25,688 bases of DNA, taken from positions 1 through 25,688 of the forward strand of contig JBJMLK010000129.1 of NCBI GenBank assembly GCA_045805345.1, read 5' to 3'. Source of the stretch: AC-37 sp045805345 (GTDB lineage Bacteria > Actinomycetota > Thermoleophilia > Solirubrobacterales > Thermoleophilaceae). The notes under the pieces were generated by a model that was given only the letters and a program-made list of their open reading frames with translations, did not search any database and had not been told where the DNA came from. Positions 7,614-13,916 of the stretch are shown here, piece after piece. The position numbers and the translations under genes are program-made. How positions within the stretch are numbered: position 1 is the stretch's first letter; every line of letters begins with the position of its first letter.

Positions 7614-7818
7614 GGACCACCAAGGTGTCGCCCTCCGAGACCGACTGGCCCTCCTCGCACTTGATCTCCTTGACCGTGCCCTCGTCTTCGGACTCGACCG
7701 GCATCTCCATCTTCATCGACTCGAGGATCACGAGCGTGTCGCCCTCCGCGATCTCCTGGCCGATCTCGCACTCGATCTTCCACACGGTGCCGGTGATGTG
7801 CGCCTCTACGTCGGGCAA
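7606..7818 (-). CDS. Free-standing biotinyl carrier protein (single biotinyl domain, TB7.3-like)
   Basis: A 70-residue protein consisting only of a biotinyl/lipoyl-attachment domain. The motif ESMKMEMP (residues 33-40) is the canonical biotinylation site, with Lys36 as the acceptor; Met on both sides of Lys indicates biotin rather than lipoate. The size and layout match the mycobacterial TB7.3 (Rv3221c) type rather than BCCP of acetyl-CoA carboxylase, which has a longer N-terminus. The start is TTG at 7818, supported by a perfect AGGAGG five bases upstream. A GTG at 7857 would overlap the putative promoter and lacks a ribosome site. It heads the biotin operon and overlaps the crotonase gene by eight bases. 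The partner carboxylase or decarboxylase is not in the window. Confidence 0.88.
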   Translation of the reverse strand: MPDVEAHITGTVWKIECEIGQEIAEGDTLVILESMKMEMPVESEDEGTVKEIKCEEGQSVSEGDTLVVLE

Positions 7819-7823
7819 GTAGT

Positions 7824-7829
7824 CCTCCT
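7824..7829 (-). promoter_or_regulatory. Ribosome binding site of the biotinyl carrier protein gene
   Basis: A perfect AGGAGG on the minus strand with five bases before the TTG at 7818. It is one of the strongest Shine-Dalgarno sequences in the window and decides the start of this gene. Confidence 0.8.
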
Positions 7830-7855
7830 GTGCTCGCGGGTGCGGTCCGTCCGGC

Positions 7856-7861
7856 ACGATA
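7856..7861 (-). promoter_or_regulatory. Putative -10 box of the biotin operon
   Basis: TATCGT on the minus strand, preceded by GGG, sits 37 bases upstream of the TTG of the biotinyl carrier gene. This leaves room for a leader of about 30 bases that carries the AGGAGG site. The surrounding 11-mer GCACGATACCC (plus strand, 7854-7864) recurs exactly at 11639-11649 in another divergent promoter region. Confidence 0.45.
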
Positions 7862-7868
7862 CCCGCTC

Positions 7869-8543
7869 ATGTCAGTCGAAATCGGCATAGTCGTGACCGC
7901 GCGCGACGAGGCGGACCGCATCACGGACACGCTGTCGGCGCTCGCCGCCGCCTTCCCGGGCGCCACGGTGGTGGTGGCGGACGACGGGTCGCGCGACGGC
8001 ACCTGGCACGTGGCGCTGCAGGCCGGGGCGGACCTCGTGCGCTCCCCGCGCGGCATAGGGAAGGGCGGCGCGGCCACGCTGGGGCTCGAGCGCCTGCTGG
8101 CACGCGGCGTGGAGCGAGCGGTGGTGCTCTGCGACGGCGACCTGGGCGACTCGGCGCGCCAGCTGCCGCGGCTCGTGGCCGCCCTCGACGCCGACGAGGG
8201 CGACCTGGCGGTGGCGGCGTTCGCCCGCCGCGTTGGCGGCGGCTTCGGCGTGGCGCTCGGGTTCGCGCGCCGGGCGATCGAGCGCCTCACGGGCCTGCGC
8301 CTCGACGCTCCGATCTCCGGCCAGCGCGCGATGCGCCCCGCCGTCGCGCGCGCGGTGCTGCCGTTCGCCCCCGGGTTCGGGATGGAGATCGGCATGACGG
8401 TCGACGCCCATCGCGCGGGCTTCCGCATCGTGGAGGTGGAGCTCGAGCTCGAGCACCGCGCCACCGGCCGGACGGCCGCCGGCTTCGCCCATCGCGCTCG
8501 CCAGCTCCTGGCGTTCGCCCGCGTTTACGCTTCCCGCCGGTGA
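7869..8543 (+). CDS. Family 2 glycosyltransferase
   Basis: A 224-residue GT-A fold enzyme of the dolichyl-phosphate-mannose-synthase-like group. The N-terminal IGIVVTARDEADRI and the VVVADDGSRDGTW motif (residues 34-46) bind the nucleotide sugar. GIGKGGAATLGLE (62-74) and VVLCDGDLGDS, with DGD as the probable metal-binding DxD-like motif at 89-91, follow. SGQRAM in the second half is common in this subgroup. There is no membrane segment, so it is a soluble or peripheral enzyme. Donor and acceptor cannot be read from the sequence. The start is ATG at 7869 rather than a GTG 39 bases upstream that overlaps the divergent promoter. It overlaps the glycerol kinase start by four bases (GTGA), suggesting a glycerol-linked glycolipid role (inference). 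Confidence 0.8.
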   Translation: MSVEIGIVVTARDEADRITDTLSALAAAFPGATVVVADDGSRDGTWHVALQAGADLVRSPRGIGKGGAATLGLERLLARGVERAVVLCDGDLGDSARQLPRLVAALDADEGDLAVAAFARRVGGGFGVALGFARRAIERLTGLRLDAPISGQRAMRPAVARAVLPFAPGFGMEIGMTVDAHRAGFRIVEVELELEHRATGRTAAGFAHRARQLLAFARVYASRR

Positions 8544-9997
8544 TCCTCGCGATCGACCAGGGCACGACCGGCACGACCTGCATCGTGTTCGACGGCGACG
8601 GGCGGATCGCCGGCCGCGCCTACAGCGAGTTCGAGCAGCACTTCCCGCGCCCGGGCTGGGTCGAGCACGACGCCGCCGAGATCTGGGACGTGGCTCGCCG
8701 CGTGGCCCAGGAGGCGCTCGACGACGCCGGCACCGACGGGGCGCAGCTCGCGGCCATCGGGATCACGAACCAGCGCGAGACCGTGGTGGCCTGGGACCCG
8801 CGGACCGGCGAGCCGCTCCACCGCGCGATCGTCTGGCAGGACCGTCGCACCGCCGAGCGCTGCGACGAGCTTCGCGAGGCCGGCCACGAGCAGCTGTTCC
8901 GCGAGCGCACCGGCCTCGTGATCGACTCGTACTTCTCCGGCACGAAGATCGAGTGGCTGCTGCGCGAGGGCGGCGTGGACGCCGGCGCGGCGTTCGGCAC
9001 GATCGACTCGTGGCTCGTCTTCAAGCTCACCGGCCGCCACGCCACGGACTACTCCAACGCCTCGCGCACGCTGCTTTTCGACATCCGCGAGCGCGCGTGG
9101 GACGGCGAGCTGTGCGAGCTCCTGTCGGTCGACCCCGGCTCGCTGCCCGAGCCGCTGCCGAGCGCCCACGTGTACGGCGAGACGAGCGAGTTCGGGGGCA
9201 GCGTGCCGGTTGCCGGCATCGCGGGCGACCAGCAGGCGGCGCTCTACGGCCAGGCCTGCCACGAGGCCGGGCTCGGAAAGAACACCTACGGCACCGGCAG
9301 CTTCCTGCTCCAGAACGCGGGCCAGGAGCTGCCGCCGCCGCGCGAGGGGCTGCTGGCCAGCGTGGCCTGGGGGGTCGGCGACCGCGTGGACTACTGCGTG
9401 GAGGCGAGCATGTTCGTGACCGGCGCTGCGGTGCAGTGGCTGCGCGACGGCCTCGGGATCATCGAGGCGGCGGCCGAGACCGAGGAGCTGGCGGGCTCGC
9501 TCGAAACCAACGACGGCGTGTACCTCGTGCCCGCGCTCACCGGGCTCGGGTCGCCGTACTGGGACCCGTACGCACGCGGCACGATCGTCGGCCTCACGCG
9601 CGGGAGCGGGCGCGCGCACGTGGCGCGGGCGGCGCTCGAGTCGATCGCGTACCAGGCGGTCGACGCGGTGCGGGCGATCGAGGACGCCACCGGCGAGCGA
9701 ATGGAGGAGCTGAAGGCCGACGGCGGCGCGACCGCCAACGGCTGGTTGATGCAGTTCCAGGCCGACGTGCTCGGGATACCCGTCGTCGTGCCGGAGGTCG
9801 CCGAGACCACGGCCCTGGGCGCGGCCTACCTCGCCGGGGTCGCGACCGATCGCTGGAGCGAGGCCGACACGCGCGCGATGTGGCGGGAGTCGGCGCGCTA
9901 CGAGCCGAGCATGGCGGACGACGAGCGCCAGGCGCTGCTGCGCCGCTGGGCGCGGGCGGTGGAGCGCTCGCGTGCCTGGGCGGAGCCCGACGCGTAA
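8540..9997 (+). CDS. glpK: Glycerol kinase
   Basis: A 485-residue FGGY-family kinase that phosphorylates glycerol to sn-glycerol 3-phosphate. The ATP site begins AIDQGTTGTT at residues 4-13. GWVEHDAAEIW, ITNQRET, VWQDRRTA and SYFSGTKIEWLL are all characteristic glycerol-kinase segments, as are YGTGSFLLQNAG and GLGSPYWDPYARG. The C-terminal FGGY segment ATANGWLMQFQAD is intact. The length is close to the usual 500. The start is GTG overlapping the glycosyltransferase stop (GTGA). The acyltransferase gene begins 32 bases downstream, so glycerol 3-phosphate made here could feed phospholipid synthesis. No glycerol transporter or GlpD is visible in the window. Confidence 0.95.
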   Translation: MILAIDQGTTGTTCIVFDGDGRIAGRAYSEFEQHFPRPGWVEHDAAEIWDVARRVAQEALDDAGTDGAQLAAIGITNQRETVVAWDPRTGEPLHRAIVWQDRRTAERCDELREAGHEQLFRERTGLVIDSYFSGTKIEWLLREGGVDAGAAFGTIDSWLVFKLTGRHATDYSNASRTLLFDIRERAWDGELCELLSVDPGSLPEPLPSAHVYGETSEFGGSVPVAGIAGDQQAALYGQACHEAGLGKNTYGTGSFLLQNAGQELPPPREGLLASVAWGVGDRVDYCVEASMFVTGAAVQWLRDGLGIIEAAAETEELAGSLETNDGVYLVPALTGLGSPYWDPYARGTIVGLTRGSGRAHVARAALESIAYQAVDAVRAIEDATGERMEELKADGGATANGWLMQFQADVLGIPVVVPEVAETTALGAAYLAGVATDRWSEADTRAMWRESARYEPSMADDERQALLRRWARAVERSRAWAEPDA

Positions 9998-10016
9998 CCC
10001 TCGGCGCGAACCCGGG

Positions 10017-10022
10017 TAGCGT
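10017..10022 (+). promoter_or_regulatory. Putative -10 box for a leaderless acyltransferase transcript
   Basis: TAGCGT, preceded by GGG, ends seven bases before the GTG at 10030. There is no Shine-Dalgarno sequence between them, so initiation may be leaderless from a promoter inside the 32-base gap after glpK. Confidence 0.45.
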
Positions 10023-10029
10023 CCCCTTA

Positions 10030-10809
10030 GTGAAGCCCCAGGTCTACAAGGATCCGCGGCCGGCCGAGCACTTCACGCGCTTCCACGACAGGACGCGCAA
10101 CAAGCTGCCGAACCTGATGTACGAGGTGGTGCGGGTGGTGCTCACGCCGATCCTGGTCGTCTTCTACCGCACGCGCTGCATCGACTCCGACAAGGTGCCG
10201 CTCGAGGGCCCGGCGGTGGTCACGCCCAACCACTTCTCCTTCTTCGATCACTTCTTCGTGGCGGTCTACCTGCGCCGCAAGGTGCACTTCATGGCCAAGT
10301 CGCAGCTCTTCAAGCGTCCAATGCAGTTCATCTTCACGCACGGCGGCGTCTTCCCGGTGCTGCGCGGGCGGCGCGACGAGGAGGCCTTCAAGACGGCGCA
10401 CACCGTCCTGGCGCGCGGCGGGCTCGTGGTCATGTACGCCGAGGGCGGGCGCTCGCGCAGCGGCGAGCTCGGCGAGGCCAAGCCGGGCATCGGCCGGATC
10501 GCCCTCGAGAGCGGCGTGCCGATCGTGCCGACGGCGATCGCCGGCTCGGCCGAGGTCCGCAACTGGAAGAAGCTGCAGTTCCCGAAGGTCACCGTCCAGT
10601 ACGGCGACCCGATCGTGTTCGAGCGCGTCGAGGACCCGACTCGCGAGCAGGCCCAGGCCGCCGCCGACATCATCTTCGAGTCGGTGAAGGCCCTCTACTA
10701 CGGACTGCGCGACGAGGGCCGCCGCAAGTCGGTCCAGACCGCCCGCAACGCCCGCCGTGCGGCCCGCGAGGCCGCCGCCGGAGCGGCTCGCCGCCCCGCC
10801 GCGTCGTAG
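10030..10809 (+). CDS. 1-acyl-sn-glycerol-3-phosphate acyltransferase family protein (PlsC-like)
   Basis: A 259-residue member of the LPLAT/PlsC family, which transfers an acyl group to lysophosphatidate or a related acceptor at the membrane. The HX4D catalytic motif is NHFSFFD with His68 and Asp73. The glycerol-phosphate-binding motif is EGGRSRSG (residues 138-145), followed by VPIVPTAIAGS. A hydrophobic stretch around residues 31-47 may anchor the protein. The tail is rich in Arg and Ala. The start is GTG at 10030, the only good start after the glpK stop. With glpK upstream it suggests a short glycerolipid path, but other LPLAT acceptors are possible. Confidence 0.88.
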   Translation: MKPQVYKDPRPAEHFTRFHDRTRNKLPNLMYEVVRVVLTPILVVFYRTRCIDSDKVPLEGPAVVTPNHFSFFDHFFVAVYLRRKVHFMAKSQLFKRPMQFIFTHGGVFPVLRGRRDEEAFKTAHTVLARGGLVVMYAEGGRSRSGELGEAKPGIGRIALESGVPIVPTAIAGSAEVRNWKKLQFPKVTVQYGDPIVFERVEDPTREQAQAAADIIFESVKALYYGLRDEGRRKSVQTARNARRAAREAAAGAARRPAAS

Positions 10810-10818
10810 CGGCAGGAG

Positions 10819-11634
10819 TCAGTACACGTCGGCGAGGTCGTCCCAGGCCGCCATGTCGTGGCCTGGGATGATCAGCCCGCCCTCGTAGCGGCGGATCCGG
10901 TCGAGCGACGCCTCGAAGCGCTCCTCGTTCGCCATGACCGTCGGCAGGTGCCCGGTCGCGAGCGTGTGACGCGTGTAGGCGGCGTCGCCGGCCACGAGCA
11001 CCTCGCCGCTCTCGGTCCGGAGCAGGTACGAGGTGTGACCCGCGGTGTGACCGGGCGTGTAGACCGCGATCACGCTGCCGTCGCCGAAGACGTCCGCGGA
11101 GCGGTCGAACACGCCGTGGGCGCCGTCGAGCTCGACCGTGCGGACGGGTGCGCCCTCCGGCACGTGGCTTCGCACGTAGCCCTGTAGGGCGCCGTTGCGC
11201 CCCGTGAAGGCGCGCCACTCGGATTCGCTGAGCACGATCGTGGCGTTCGGGAACTGACGCATCCCGCTCGCGTGGTCCAGATGCATGTGCGTCATGTAGA
11301 TCTGCTTCACGTCGGCGGCCTCGACGCCGCGCTCGCGGAGCTGGTCCGCCACCGTGCCCTCGGGGGCGATCCGGAAGCTGCGCGCCATGAACGCGCCGAG
11401 CACGCGGCCGAAGCTCATCGACGGGTCGAGCCCGGCGTCGATCAGGACCGGGCCGGCACTCGGATGCTCGACGAGGAATGCCGGCAGCGGGATCTTGACC
11501 GTCTTCGACCCGAGCCCGAAAGCGCGCAGCGGCCGGAGCGGGCCGTCGGCGCGGTGCGCCCACGCCTCGGGCCACGCGGCGGTGCCGCCGAGCAGCGGGT
11601 GCAGGCGCACGTTCGCGTCGCTCGGGGCGGCCAT
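10819..11634 (-). CDS. Metallo-beta-lactamase-fold hydrolase (AHL-lactonase-like group)
   Basis: A 271-residue MBL-fold protein. The HxHxDH motif THMHLDH places metal ligands at His116, His118, Asp120 and His121. The remaining ligands are in TPGHTAGHTS, VAGDAAY and IIPGHDM, so both zinc sites appear complete. The long N-terminus before the motif and the Ala/Gly-rich AGHTSY segment resemble N-acyl-homoserine-lactone lactonase-type members, but this broad family also contains many esterases and lactonases, so the substrate stays open. The start is ATG at 11634. Longer readings would run through the divergent reductase gene. A -10-like box six bases upstream suggests a leaderless mRNA. It converges on the acyltransferase with a nine-base gap. 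Confidence 0.85.
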   Translation of the reverse strand: MAAPSDANVRLHPLLGGTAAWPEAWAHRADGPLRPLRAFGLGSKTVKIPLPAFLVEHPSAGPVLIDAGLDPSMSFGRVLGAFMARSFRIAPEGTVADQLRERGVEAADVKQIYMTHMHLDHASGMRQFPNATIVLSESEWRAFTGRNGALQGYVRSHVPEGAPVRTVELDGAHGVFDRSADVFGDGSVIAVYTPGHTAGHTSYLLRTESGEVLVAGDAAYTRHTLATGHLPTVMANEERFEASLDRIRRYEGGLIIPGHDMAAWDDLADVY

Positions 11635-11640
11635 CCGGGC

Positions 11641-11650
11641 ACGATACCCT
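11641..11650. promoter_or_regulatory. Overlapping divergent -10 boxes (MBL hydrolase / PECR-like reductase)
   Basis: On the minus strand TATCGT (11646-11641) ends six bases before the hydrolase ATG. On the plus strand TACCCT (11645-11650) ends nine bases before the reductase GTG at 11660. The two boxes share two bases, so the 25-base intergenic space may hold a bidirectional core promoter with leaderless or near-leaderless transcripts both ways. Confidence 0.4.
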
Positions 11651-11659
11651 GCGCCGCCC

Positions 11660-12496
11660 GTGCCCTCGCGCGTCTTCGCCCCAGGCCTGCTCGACGGACA
11701 GGTGGTCGTCGTCACCGGCGGGGGCTCGGGCCTCGGAAGGGCGACCGCGATCGAGCTGGCGGCCTGCGGCGCGACCGTCGCGATAGCCGGCCGCAGGCGA
11801 GAGCCGCTCGACGAGACCGCGTCGCTCTGCGAGGGCGGCCGCTGCGAGCCCGTTGTGTGCGACATCCGCGAGGAGGAGCAGGTGGCCGCGCTGGTCGACG
11901 GCGTGCTGGAGCGCCACGGCCGCATCGACACGCTCGTGAACAACGCGGGCGGGCAGTACATGACGCCGGCCGAGGACATCACGCCGAAGGGCTTTGACAC
12001 CGTGGTGCGGCTGAACCTGACCGGCACCTGGCTGATGACCCACGCGGTGGCGACCAGGGCGATGATGCCGGTGGGCGGCGGCAAGGTCCTGAACGTCACA
12101 CTCTCGCCGCACCACGGCCTGCCGGGGATGACCCACTCCTCGGCGGCGCGCGCGGCGGTGGAGAACATGACGCGCGTGCTCTCGATCGAGTGGGCGCGCT
12201 TCCAGATCAGGCTGACCGCCATCGCCGCGGGCCACTTCGAGACCGATGCGCTGCAGAAGTACCCCGAGCCGGTCCGCGCCGGCGTGGCCAGGACCGTGCC
12301 GCTCCAGCGACTGGGCCGCCCGGAGGAGCACGCCTGGCTAGTGGCGTTCCTGGCCTCCGAGGCCGGCGACTACTACTCGGGCGACGTGATCACGCTCGAC
12401 GGCGCGCGCGACAACTGGTTCGGCCCCTGGCCGCCGCCGGGGCTTTCCGACGAGTCCGGGAAGCCGCTGGCGGAAGAGCGCAAAAAGCGGCAATAA
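11660..12496 (+). CDS. SDR-family reductase resembling trans-2-enoyl-CoA reductase (PECR-like)
   Basis: A 278-residue Rossmann-fold SDR. It opens with FAPGLLDGQVVVVTGGGSGLG, whose TGGGSGLG binds NAD(P). It continues with NNAGGQYMTPAEDIT, and a THSSAARAAVENMTR segment stands where the catalytic helix should be. This wording closely follows peroxisomal trans-2-enoyl-CoA reductase (PECR), as I remember it (APGLLQGQ, NNGGGQFLSPAE, HSGAARAGVYNLTK). The classical YxxxK is replaced by SxxxR, the canonical Ser position is Leu, and the Tyr proposed as catalytic in PECR is Glu here. The activity is therefore uncertain; a 2,4-dienoyl-CoA-reductase-like role is the other option. The start is GTG at 11660, 25 bases from the divergent hydrolase gene. 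Confidence 0.82.
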   Translation: MPSRVFAPGLLDGQVVVVTGGGSGLGRATAIELAACGATVAIAGRRREPLDETASLCEGGRCEPVVCDIREEEQVAALVDGVLERHGRIDTLVNNAGGQYMTPAEDITPKGFDTVVRLNLTGTWLMTHAVATRAMMPVGGGKVLNVTLSPHHGLPGMTHSSAARAAVENMTRVLSIEWARFQIRLTAIAAGHFETDALQKYPEPVRAGVARTVPLQRLGRPEEHAWLVAFLASEAGDYYSGDVITLDGARDNWFGPWPPPGLSDESGKPLAEERKKRQ

Positions 12497-12516
12497 GGGG
12501 AGCCCGGGGCGGGGGA

Positions 12517-12556
12517 TTCATCACTTGAGCCGCCTATGACCGGCTTAAGTGATGAA
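12517..12556. repeat. Palindromic element, copy 2 (between PECR-like gene and arfB)
   Basis: An inverted repeat with 17-base arms, TTCATCACTTGAGCCGC (12517-12533) and CCGGCTTAAGTGATGAA (12540-12556), around the loop CTATGA. It differs from a perfect palindrome at one wobble-compatible position and at the loop-closing pair. In plus-strand RNA the off-pair is G-U, so the hairpin is better formed in the direction of the gene ending 20 bases upstream. It sits between convergent genes and could end transcription, although no T-run follows. The core and loop match copy 1 at 4201-4232. Confidence 0.8.
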
Positions 12557-12600
12557 TGAACGCGCAAACGGGTGGCCTGGCCCCGTGTTGCACCCCCGGT

Positions 12601-12617
12601 GCACCCGTAATAGCCGC
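12601..12617. repeat. 17-base companion motif of the palindromic element, copy 2
   Basis: GCACCCGTAATAGCCGC, one substitution from the copy at 4249-4265, three bases downstream of the arfB stop on the minus strand. It is 44 bases from the palindrome here against 16 in copy 1. The copy-2 spacer contains an extra partial GCACCC repeat, so a short insertion may have separated the two parts. Confidence 0.6.
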
Positions 12618-12620
12618 AGT

Positions 12621-13028
12621 TCAATCCCAGTCGCGGCGCCGCCCGCGCTTGAGCTGACCGCGAAGGCGTTTGGACTCAAGCCGCCGCTCGCGCGCGGCCC
12701 GAGTCGGGCGCGTGGCGCGCCGGCGGCGCGGCACGTGCAGGGCGGTCGACAGGCGCGCCGCCAGTCGCTCCAGCGCCAGCTCGCGGTTCCGCGCCTGCGA
12801 GCGCGCGTCCTGCGCAACCGCCACCACCCGCGGGCCGCAGCGCGCCATCACGCGCCGCTTCTGCTCCTCGTCGAGCGCGCGCGACGCCGCCACGTCGAAG
12901 ACCGCCTCGATCCGCGAGGCCGTGACGTTCGCGTGCTGCCCGCCGGGACCCGACGACCGGCTCGCGCGCAGCTCGATCTCCGCGAGCGGGATCGCCACGC
13001 CGCGCGCCACCGGCATCGGGTCGTCCAA
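12621..13028 (-). CDS. arfB: ArfB-like peptidyl-tRNA hydrolase (alternative ribosome rescue)
   Basis: A 135-residue class-I release-factor-like protein that lacks the codon-recognition domain. The catalytic GGQ is in SSGPGGQHANVTASR (Gln31), the motif that hydrolyses peptidyl-tRNA. The C-terminus after about residue 95 is an Arg/Lys-rich tail, as in ArfB/YaeJ, where it enters the mRNA channel of stalled ribosomes. The length matches the family (E. coli ArfB is about 140). The start is TTG at 13028, with AGGGG six bases upstream overlapping the stop of the preceding SDR gene. An ATG four codons in (13016) is an alternative with a poorer ribosome site. It is probably co-transcribed with the SDR gene. 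Confidence 0.88.
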   Translation of the reverse strand: MDDPMPVARGVAIPLAEIELRASRSSGPGGQHANVTASRIEAVFDVAASRALDEEQKRRVMARCGPRVVAVAQDARSQARNRELALERLAARLSTALHVPRRRRATRPTRAARERRLESKRLRGQLKRGRRRDWD

Positions 13029-13037
13029 GCCTGGCCC

Positions 13038-13865
13038 CTACGTCGTCATGCCGCTGAACTGCCCGCCGGTCACGTTCAGCACCTGGCCGTGTACGAAGTT
13101 CGACCACGGCGAGCAGAGGAAGAACACGCCGCCGGCGGCCTCCTCGGGCGAGCCCGGCCGTCCGATCGGGATCAGCATCGGCGCCATCCCGCGCAGCTGG
13201 TCAGGAATCCCGAGCTGGACCTTCTCGCCGTCGATCTCCATCACGTTCGACTCCTCCTTCGAGGCGGTCAGGCGCGTCTCGATGTAGCCGAACGCCACGG
13301 CGTTCACGTTGATCTTGAACTGGCCCCACTCCTTGGCGAGCGTCTTGGTGAGACCGACCACGCCGGCCTTGCCCGAGGAGTAGTTGACCTGGCCCGCGTT
13401 GCCCATCGTGCCGGAGATCGAGGACACGTTCACGACCTTGCGGAAGACCTCGACACCCTCCTCGCGCTCCTTCTTGGCGGGCTCGCGCAGGTGGGGGGCG
13501 GCCGCGCGCAGCATCCGGAACGGGACGATGTTGTGGATGTCGAGCATGCGCTGGAACTGCTCGTCCGACATCTTGTGGATCGGGGCGTCGAGCGTGTACC
13601 CCGCGTTGTTCACCACGATGTCGATCTTGCCGAAGGAGTCGACCGCCTTCTGCACGAGCTGGTCGGGCACGCCCTCCTTGGTCAGGTCGCCGCTGAAGAC
13701 CGCGGTCTCGCCCTGGATCTCACCGGCCGCCTGCTCGGCCACGTCGCCGTCGAGGTCGTTGATCAGGACCTGCGCGCCCTGCTCGGCGAGCAGCTCGGCC
13801 GTCGCCCGGCCGATCCCGCGCGCCGAGCCCGTGACGATCGCCGCCTTCCCGTCGAGTACTCCCAC
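13038..13865 (-). CDS. SDR-family oxidoreductase, 3-oxoacyl-ACP-reductase (FabG)-like
   Basis: A 275-residue classical SDR. TGSARGIGR (residues 12-20) binds the dinucleotide and NNAG (86-89) stabilises the core. The catalytic triad is intact with Ser149, Tyr162 and Lys166 (NVSS, NYSSGK). Compared with FabG there is a charged insertion of about 15 residues before the catalytic Ser (around 127-143). The family reduces 3-oxoacyl-ACP or -CoA or oxidises the matching hydroxy compounds. The Asp at the end of the second strand (INDLDG) points to NAD(H) preference. The start is GTG at 13865 with AAGGAG upstream and a -10-like TAAGAT at 13905-13900. arfB follows after nine bases. Confidence 0.88.
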   Translation of the reverse strand: MGVLDGKAAIVTGSARGIGRATAELLAEQGAQVLINDLDGDVAEQAAGEIQGETAVFSGDLTKEGVPDQLVQKAVDSFGKIDIVVNNAGYTLDAPIHKMSDEQFQRMLDIHNIVPFRMLRAAAPHLREPAKKEREEGVEVFRKVVNVSSISGTMGNAGQVNYSSGKAGVVGLTKTLAKEWGQFKINVNAVAFGYIETRLTASKEESNVMEIDGEKVQLGIPDQLRGMAPMLIPIGRPGSPEEAAGGVFFLCSPWSNFVHGQVLNVTGGQFSGMTT

Positions 13866-13874
13866 TTATCCGCT

Positions 13875-13880
13875 CTCCTT
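13875..13880 (-). promoter_or_regulatory. Ribosome binding site of the FabG-like SDR gene
   Basis: AAGGAG on the minus strand, nine bases from the GTG at 13865 (seven if AAGGAGAG is taken as the full pairing). It supports that start over internal ones. Confidence 0.7.
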
Positions 13881-13899
13881 GTTCGAAAGTGAACGCGGG

Positions 13900-13905
13900 A
13901 TCTTA
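13900..13905 (-). promoter_or_regulatory. Putative -10 box of the SDR-arfB operon
   Basis: TAAGAT on the minus strand lies in the 51-base gap after the phosphoesterase gene, 34 bases upstream of the GTG. This predicts a short leader carrying the AAGGAG site. No convincing -35 hexamer is visible. Confidence 0.4.
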
Positions 13906-13916
13906 CGAGCGGGCGC

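Noticed and set aside
10819..12222. Longer 467-codon version of the MBL hydrolase
   Set aside because: The extra N-terminus overlaps the divergent PECR-like gene. The ATG at 11634 with its nearby -10 box and the normal family length is preferred.
12373..12624. An 83-codon minus-strand ORF covering the second palindrome
   Set aside because: It lies across the repeat and the 3' end of the PECR-like gene, has no ribosome site, and its peptide simply translates the repeat.
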